From positions 123,820,727 through 123,884,726 of the forward strand of contig OU015498.1 in NCBI GenBank assembly GCA_907164885.2: DNA of 64,000 bases, read 5' to 3'. The stretch is from Dolomedes plantarius. Its lineage: Eukaryota; Arthropoda; Arachnida; Araneae; Dolomedidae. Below are positions 57,685 to 64,000 of this stretch, piece after piece (the first letter of the stretch is position 1; the number at the start of each line of letters is the position of its first letter). The notes under the pieces were generated by a model. That model was not told the DNA's origin and made no database searches. It saw only the letters and a list, made by a program, of their open reading frames with translations. Position numbers and translations under genes: made by a program.

Positions 57685-57775
57685 CTGTGTCTTTTTTTTA
57701 TCCACAAGGTCAGGATATGTGACATCAGCTCCAACTGCCACAGCTAGTAAACGATGTACAATCACATCTGCATAT
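57685..57775 (-). CDS. DIS3: DIS3, exon with the end of the RNB signature
   Basis: This 91-bp exon completes the split Arg codon, then reads YADVIVHRLLAVAVGAD and ends VDKKKTQ. Together with the end of the preceding exon it forms the RNase II family signature (H-Y-G-L ... T-S-P-I-R-R-Y-x-D-x3-H). Splice sites are TTTTAG-like acceptor and GTATCT donor. Confidence 0.92.
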
Positions 57776-58629
57776 CTAAAATATAAATTAATATAAAAGT
57801 TCCATAGAATACTTTTTCACACAGTCTCAGGAGGCACCATTGAGTGGGCTACTCACTTAGCTTTAACATAATACATAAATGGTTCCACTTCTTAAGTAAA
57901 AAGAAATTCTATACTTTATTCATTAATAGATTATCATGATGATGAGGTGCCTACATAGCTTTCTTCCTGATAAATTACAAAATTATCTACTCCTTTCACT
58001 GATATATATCACTTTGCTTTGGACATAAATACATAAATATATAAATTAAAAAATATATAGAATAAAGAATATTATAGATGTACTAGTGGTTAGCCCATCA
58101 AAAATGACGTGTTAATTTAAATTTTTATCAATTAACATCTGCAAAGTCAATATTATTTGTATACTTAATAGCTTCTCTACTTTCTTTTATTTAAATTAGA
58201 CACATTTTTAATTATTTAAAATTATGCAATATCAGCACTATTATGATCCATTTAAGATACATTTTTTTTTCTTTTTAATTTAAATAAAATCTGAACTCCA
58301 CATAATAGCATCACTTTACTTAATTCTATTACACTAAATAATTAATACATTAACTGTGGTGGTTTAGTTGTTTCATAATTTTAATTTATAAATGAACACG
58401 CAACAAATATAAACCATTGAGGTGTTCGGTATGAAAAATGTTACAAGTTGAAAAATATTTTTACACATCTTGATTGAGAGGAAAGTATATTATTAAAATA
58501 TTTCAACAATCAAAGCTTGATTTCAATTTATTTTATTTTTAAAATGCGGTAATCAAGTATATTTGAATATGGCAACATAAAGGAAAAAGCGTTCTAGACA
58601 GAGATAGATCTGTGCTATTATTAATGTTT
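57776..58629. other. DIS3 intron, no feature
   Basis: AT-rich intronic sequence. No gene or clear repeat is recognised. Confidence 0.4.
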
Positions 58630-58755
58630 ATTCAAAGTAATTATTTTTTTTTGGAGGGGGAAATAAAAAGTAATGTAAGAAAAAAATAAACCATAGAAAA
58701 TTAATAGCTTCAAGCAGAATATTTTGCAGATTTTTACCGAGAGACCAATAAGTAA
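58630..58755 (+). repeat. Fragment of the DDxD mariner-type element, 3' tail
   Basis: About 120 bp matching 35801-35922 (GGAAATAAAAAG, AATTAATAGCTT, GCAGATTTTTAC) at roughly 85%. It contains only the non-coding tail after the transposase stop. It lies in the DIS3 intron. Confidence 0.75.
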
Positions 58756-58999
58756 TCTGTTTACACAACACTGATGTCATTTCAACCATTTTTAAATATA
58801 CAATAAAATTTTCCATCAAATAAAAATTAAATTTTTTTTCGTAAAAAATTTCTAGTGCAGTTATATATAATTATTTATAAAATTTAACTATAAAAGAATA
58901 TTTACCACTGTAATTTTGAATTTTACAGTTAATATCTTTTGAGTAATTAGAAAGATACTCAAATATTCAATATTTGAATATGAAAAATAAAATAATTAC

Positions 59000-59220
59000 C
59001 TTCTAATTGGTGATGTGAAATGAGTGTATATGGGTACAGCTAACCCATAGTGAAAATAGTCAGACTCAGGCAATGTACCACTGCTGAAATACAATGCTTG
59101 AGCCATGCAACGTGTTGCAACCATTCTTATCATGACATTGAAGAATGGGTTTTCAGGAACAACTGCCTTTTCTAATGATTCAGCCAAAGCCTTGTTACTT
59201 TCAACTTTAATTTGAAATCC
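59000..59220 (-). CDS. DIS3: DIS3, RNB domain exon
   Basis: A 221-bp exon from [20 protein letters not shown] to [17 protein letters not shown], where the last Arg codon is split. It holds the RNB catalytic domain just after the active-site Asp cluster (which lies upstream, outside the window) and the first half of the family signature. The family's conserved ATRCMxQAxYF stretch is present. Acceptor TTTTAG, donor GTAATT. Confidence 0.95.
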
Positions 59221-59539
59221 CTAAAATTTCAATCATTAAAATTGTTAAGATAAAAAATTATTTTGATTGCATAATTGTAAAGTTAGTTTTCAGTTTGAAA
59301 ATTCAGATAACCTTAATTATAAATAAGAGAAAAACTTGCAATATAACAATACTTTACACGAGACCAAAATTTAATGATAATCTAGAATTCGTACAATATG
59401 TGCATCTTCATATGTCAGCAGGTTAATAAACTTGTACAAGTTTCACTAATGAGCATTTATGCAAATATATAATGCTTTTGTAAAAAGATGACTCTTCTAA
59501 AATAGATCCAGATTCAAATTATGCCCTATTAATCTATTT

Positions 59540-60428
59540 ATCATACTACTACACTCATATTTTAAATCTCTTAGCAAAAGACCCAGAACTTCCAAATGTA
59601 AGTAAAAATGTAATCAAAATAATTAAGTATTTTAGAAATACTCATTTACCAAATGCCTGGCACAAAGCAAATGGTGGCAAACTGTTAGTAATACTTTAAA
59701 CTATAAGATGAAACACAATGTTTGATGCAATGAAGTCTTTTTTAGATAATAGGAGAAAACTGGTTCAAGTCTGTCAGGATCATAAACATGAAATTGATAA
59801 AGACATTTTTAATTTAGTTAATGATGTGAACTTAATGGCTAATTGTACGGACAATACAAACATTCTAAAACCCATTGCAGAAGCATTAGATGAAATGCAA
59901 AAAAATCAGACTAAAATTGCATAATGTGTAGAAATTTGGTTAACTTAAGAGATAAATTGCAAGGAATAAAAGAGGTGCAAGAAACATTATCAGCAAGAGA
60001 AGAAATGGCTCTTTCACCAGCACATTTAGCGGCGAATATGTTGGACCATCGATATTATGGAAGAAAATTAACTGAAGAACAAAATCGGAGTGCATTTGAT
60101 TTTTTGCGTTCTATGACAAAGAACTTTTGCCTCTAGTAATGACTTTTTTAACAAAAAAATCCCCCTTTCCGAACTTTATGTTTGAAGACGATTTCTTAGC
60201 TGTAGAACCATTGATTTGGTGGGACAATATTAAAATTGAACAGTCACTAAAAGAAAAAATTTCTAATTTAGTTAATCAACTGTTTACCGCTTCACCAACT
60301 ACAGCACTGTAAGAGAGAATTTTCTCTAGCTTTCGTTTAGTTTAGTCTAAATTGTGCAACAGGCTAGGAACTAAGAACGCGGAAAAACTTACATTTTTGT
60401 TTAAATTTTTGAACAAAAATAAATAAAT
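59540..60428 (+). pseudogene. hAT transposase C-terminal remnant in a DIS3 intron
   Basis: Plus-strand pieces in order: LAKDPELPNVSKNVIKIIKY, FRNTHLPNAW, NTMFDAMKSFLDN, LSPAHLAANMLDHRYYGRKL, MFEDDFLAVEPLIWWDN and, after stops, ERIFSSF and NRLGTKNAEKLTFLFK. This is the C-terminal half of a hAT transposase including the dimerisation domain. Several stops and frameshifts make it dead. It is antisense to DIS3. Confidence 0.82.
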
Positions 60429-60787
60429 TTCATTTTATGTTTAAAGTTTTGTTAAAGAAATAAAACTTTCTTGAAATTTTAGATAGTTTTATAATTTGCG
60501 TTTTGAAAGAGAAAATTGTTAAACTTAAAAATTTGTTATAAGTGCTAAAAAAAAAAAAAAGAAAAAAATTATTTTATTTATAATAATTATATATATAAAA
60601 TTAAGTACTATTTTATATTAATGTTTTATATTAGTTTTTATATTGGTGGTATTTTTGTATTGGTGTTTAAGTTGTATTAAATCTAAAAATATTTATCATC
60701 AGCAACAAGTTGACAATTTTGAAAACATCGGATATATATCAAAATATCAGATATTTTGATATTTTCGAAAATATCATGATAATTATG

Positions 60788-61089
60788 AACTTTTGTTTAA
60801 TGTTGTTTCCTATTGTTGCCCCAACCACACCCCTTTCTCCCCCTTCTTTACTTAACTAGCAGAGGTGTCCATAACTCATCAAGCTGAACAGCCATAAATT
60901 AAAAAAATATCTAAAAAATAAAAAACATTTACTTTGTGGCTGGAGATAGACATTTTATAATTCTGTATACAAGGATTAACAAAAATATACCACCACATCA
61001 TTTGAAAAATGATAAATAATTTAAAAGGTGCTGACCCCCCCCCAAAAAAGGAGGTCACCTAAAGGGTGCCCATAACTGGTCATTTACCC
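60788..61089. repeat. Duplicated intron block, left copy (part before the MITE)
   Basis: From AACTTTTGTTTA onward it matches 63505-63844 in direct orientation at more than 90%, and the match continues through the shared MITE insertion to the window edge. A perfect hairpin, ATCAAAATATC / GATATTTTGAT, lies just before it at about 60738-60760. Confidence 0.85.
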
Positions 61090-61541
61090 CAGTGTGGTCC
61101 AACCTTTAGTTACCCAAGGGCCAATCAAACTTTAATATAGGAATGTGAGGGCCAGAGACATTCCAGAAAGAAAACAAATTACATATTGTATCCAAAAACT
61201 TTTATTAAAATTTATATTAAAAGAAGTTTAATATACCACTTCATTTTACAGTCGAGAAATCAATGTGGTGATTGGCACTGCTTTCGGATTATAACGAGAA
61301 GTGAAAGAATCGAAGAGTGAAGAAGTGTGAAGGAATGAAGTCGAAGAGTGAAGCTTCAATATGGCCGTTACTTAAATTTTAAGTAACAGCATTACATTTT
61401 AAGTCTTAAAAACCAAAGCAGTAAGAAGGGTAAACGATTTTTTTCCAAATGTTAAATTAAAATATTTTTATCGTAAGAAGGGCAAGGGCCAACAAAAATG
61501 AATTGGTGGGTCGCACGTGGCCCGCAGGCTGGACCACACAG
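61090..61541. mobile_element. hAT MITE in a DIS3 intron
   Basis: CAGTGTGGTCCAACC at the left and GGCTGGACCACACAG at the right, flanked by perfect ATTTACCC duplications (61082-61089, 61542-61549). The interior is AT-rich, with CCAAGGGCC and GTGGCCCGCAGG near the ends. Confidence 0.88.
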
Positions 61542-62080
61542 ATTTACCCTATTTGGTCATTGTCAAGTGGACAACTTTTTGACACTTAAAGAGAGATAAG
61601 GCAAACAGTTTAAAAATGGTGATTTAAAAAAGAACCCTGGTTTTTAAAGCTCTTCCCAAATATGTAACATTTAAGTACTTTCATGAAAGAAAAAAAAACC
61701 CTGCTGATTTTGACATTTTCAAACATGGCTGAATTTCATAACAGATGCCATACTGGAAATGGTCTACCCAGAATTGTTCCGCCGACCGACAGACAAAGTT
61801 TTCTTTTATTTATATAGATAAGTGACCTAGAAAGGGATCACCACAGTTGGCAGACACTTCACACAGATATTTTGTCATATTTCAGCAATAAACAAGTTCC
61901 ATTTGAAAGAAAAGCAACCTTCTTTCCTTCTCCCAAGAGGAGCGATAGTAAGTTTCTACATTTCTTCTTCTAATTAAGATCAATTTTTGTGAACACAATA
62001 CTTTGAAAAGAAACACTGTCTGAAACTTTTCTGTTTCAGATTATGAATTTTAATTAAAATTATAGAAACAAATACATTAC

Positions 62081-62237
62081 TTTAGATAAGCCAGCTTTCA
62101 TCAGAGGATCAAAATTATTAACACCAGGGGCTGGATGTCTTCTAAGTAGTGCGCAATCCTTGAACTCATCTAAAATTCTCTCTGCGACTGAACAATTTGC
62201 CAGCAACATAAACTCCTCTACCATTGAATTTGTTTCC
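62081..62237 (-). CDS. DIS3: DIS3, RNB domain exon
   Basis: A 157-bp exon: one base completing a codon, then ETNSMVEEFMLLANCSVAER, ALLRRHPAPG and the end MKAGLSK. This is a strongly conserved part of the DIS3 RNB domain. The acceptor TGTTAG lies at 62238 onward and the donor GTAATG at 62080. A dispersed repeat begins only about 86 bp upstream of the acceptor (62324). Upstream exons (PIN, cold-shock and active-site regions) are not in the window. Confidence 0.95.
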
Positions 62238-62323
62238 CTAACATGAAGTATTTGAAGAGAATAAGTATCAAACAGAAACTTGCATATACAAAAATAATCT
62301 AAAAAATTTAAATCATATAAAAT

Positions 62324-63102
62324 ACTAGCTGAAAACCCGCACTTCGCTACAGAGTACATTCCAAATTAAATACAACGGTCAATGTATGCAATTAATGCCA
62401 AAATAAATAAATATATATATATGTATAATAAATACGACGATCAATGTATACAATTGATGTTAAAAATAAATAAATATATATATATATATATATATAAAAA
62501 AATTGTAAGGGATATTTTTATAGACAAAATAATGTAGAAGGAAATATTCAAATTAAATCTAATAGGACATACTAAAGAATATAGTACAGTTTGAGGAACA
62601 TATCTTTTACTGTATTTTAATATTTTTTTGAATAATGTCCAATCATCTGCTGCATTAGCAAGGGAAAAAAATATTTTTTTGTCTATTTCATTGTTATGGA
62701 CGTGATGATAAATTTATTTAAAGTACCAGAAAAAGAAATCACATGATCAGCATTTAATAAATTAAATTCTAAAATTTAATCTTTAAAAATTCACCAAAAA
62801 TCAGAAAATGTAGGTAAAGATTCGAAAAAGATTTCATTTTAAAGGAATTTTTATGTTCTTTCTCATGATATAAATTTTATAACCCCCAGATTATTATTTT
62901 AAATGCTATCTTAAAAAAAGTTTCAAAAATAGTTTATAAATTTAATTTAAAAAAATCTAAGAAGAATTTTTCAAAAATCTTTCTTAGTGCACCCCTACAC
63001 TATAGAAAGAATTGCCATGCAAAATTTCAGCCCTTTAGGTCCAGAGGTTTGGTCTGTGCGTTGTATGTCAATCAGTTACGGAACTGTTTTGTATATATAG
63101 AT
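62324..63102 (+). repeat. Dispersed ACTAGCTG repeat, copy 3, in a DIS3 intron
   Basis: It starts ACTAGCTGAAAACCCGCACT and ends GGTTTGGTCTGTGCGTTGTA, then TATATATAGAT. It is about 780 bp, longer than copy 1 because of extra sequence near 62400-62620. The family is shared with 5951-7013. Confidence 0.8.
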
Positions 63103-63504
63103 AAATGAAAGTTACAGGCAAAATACTTTTCATGAAAACAAAAACAGGAAACTATAAAACTATTCGACTGAAACTCATACTATGGTTTCTAATCTAATTC
63201 AAAGGTAGTATGGAAGATTAATAATTTTGAAGAGGTAAGTTATTATATTTTACAAATAAAATAGTTATTAAGGTTGGTTGGTTAAGAGTACTGCAGTCAT
63301 CCTTTGTCACTTGAAAGCTAAATGGATTGTGACCCACAGATTAAAGTCAATTCTGAAAGGCTACATATATTTCTACCAATAGTGGGGATCAAATCCATAG
63401 ACTCTGGTACCCAATGTCAGTACCCAAGCTAGGGTAAATGACTAATTATGGACATCCTTATCTATATACTGTCAACAATAAGAACCAAGTAAACTTGAAA
63501 CAGA

Positions 63505-64000
63505 GAACTTTTGTTTATTGTTGTTTCCTATTGTTGCCCCAACTACACCCCTTTCTCCCCCTTCTTTACTTAACTAGCAGAGGTGTCCATAACTCATCAA
63601 GCTGAACAGCCATAAATTAAAAAAATATCTAAAAAATAAAAAACATTTACTTTGTGGCTGGACATAGACATTTTATAATTCTGTAAACACAAGAATTAAC
63701 AAAAATATACCACCACATCATTTGAAAAATGATTAATAATTTAAAAGGTGCTGACAAAAAAAAAAAAAAAAAAAAAAAAATAAATAAATAAATAAATAAA
63801 AAAAAAATATCACCTAAAGGGTGCCCATAACTGGTCATTTACTCCAGTGTAGTCAAACCTTTAGTTACCCAAGGGCCAATGAAACTTTAGTATAGGAATG
63901 TGAGGGCCAGAGACATTCCAGAAAGAAAACAAATTACATATTGTATCCAAAAACTTTTATTAAAATTTATATTAAAAGAAGTTTAATATACCACTTCATT
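63505..64000. repeat. Duplicated intron block, right copy, running off the window
   Basis: It matches 60788-61284. It contains the same hAT MITE start (CAGTGTAGTCAAACC at 63845) in the same target ATTTACTC, so the block was duplicated after the MITE inserted. An expanded A-run with TAAA repeats (about 63756-63807) replaces a short C/A run of the left copy. Confidence 0.85.

Overview
This is a nuclear window from an animal, most likely an arthropod and probably a chelicerate such as a spider. It is AT-rich and has spliced genes with GT-AG introns. It is dominated by Tc1/mariner, Tigger/pogo, hAT, Harbinger, MULE and CsRn1-type Ty3/gypsy elements. No 16S-like, operon or CRISPR features are present. 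The organism call is inferred from the gene and transposon set, not proven.

Only two recognisable cellular genes are present. EXD2 (3'-5' exonuclease, DnaQ/DEDDy type) occurs twice, in the same orientation, at 16847-18523 and 47554-49233. Each copy sits in a duplicated block (copy A about 16279-34005, copy B about 47032-55150). DIS3 (exosome RNase, RRP44) lies on the minus strand at the right. Six exons from 62237 down to 55244 encode the C-terminal half of the RNB domain and the S1 domain; the 5' exons lie beyond the right edge. A small unrecognised reading frame at 10045-10434 (minus) is the only other plausible gene.

Layout: 1-300 is the end of an unrelated gypsy element. 539-5430 is a nearly complete CsRn1-like gypsy element whose 3' LTR is cut off by a MULE end. 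5435-8100 holds MULE ends and a dispersed repeat starting ACTAGCTG. 8100-14476 is gene-poor AT-rich DNA. 14477-16096 is a deleted MULE with its target-site duplication. 16279-34005 is duplication copy A, swollen by a hAT element (holding two Tc1 elements and a SINE), a hAT MITE, an ORF1-only LINE insertion and a CMC-like element. 34150-46833 is a transposon stack: a DDxD mariner relative, two Tigger elements, two Tc1 elements, a Harbinger element, a SINE and Harbinger MITEs. 47032-55150 is duplication copy B with different insertions. 55244-64000 is DIS3 with introns full of repeats.

The two duplication copies act as controls for each other: almost every insertion in one copy has a matching empty site in the other. 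That fixes the element ends and target-site duplications with unusual certainty. After removing the insertions, the two copies are nearly the same length (about 5.3 and 5.5 kb).
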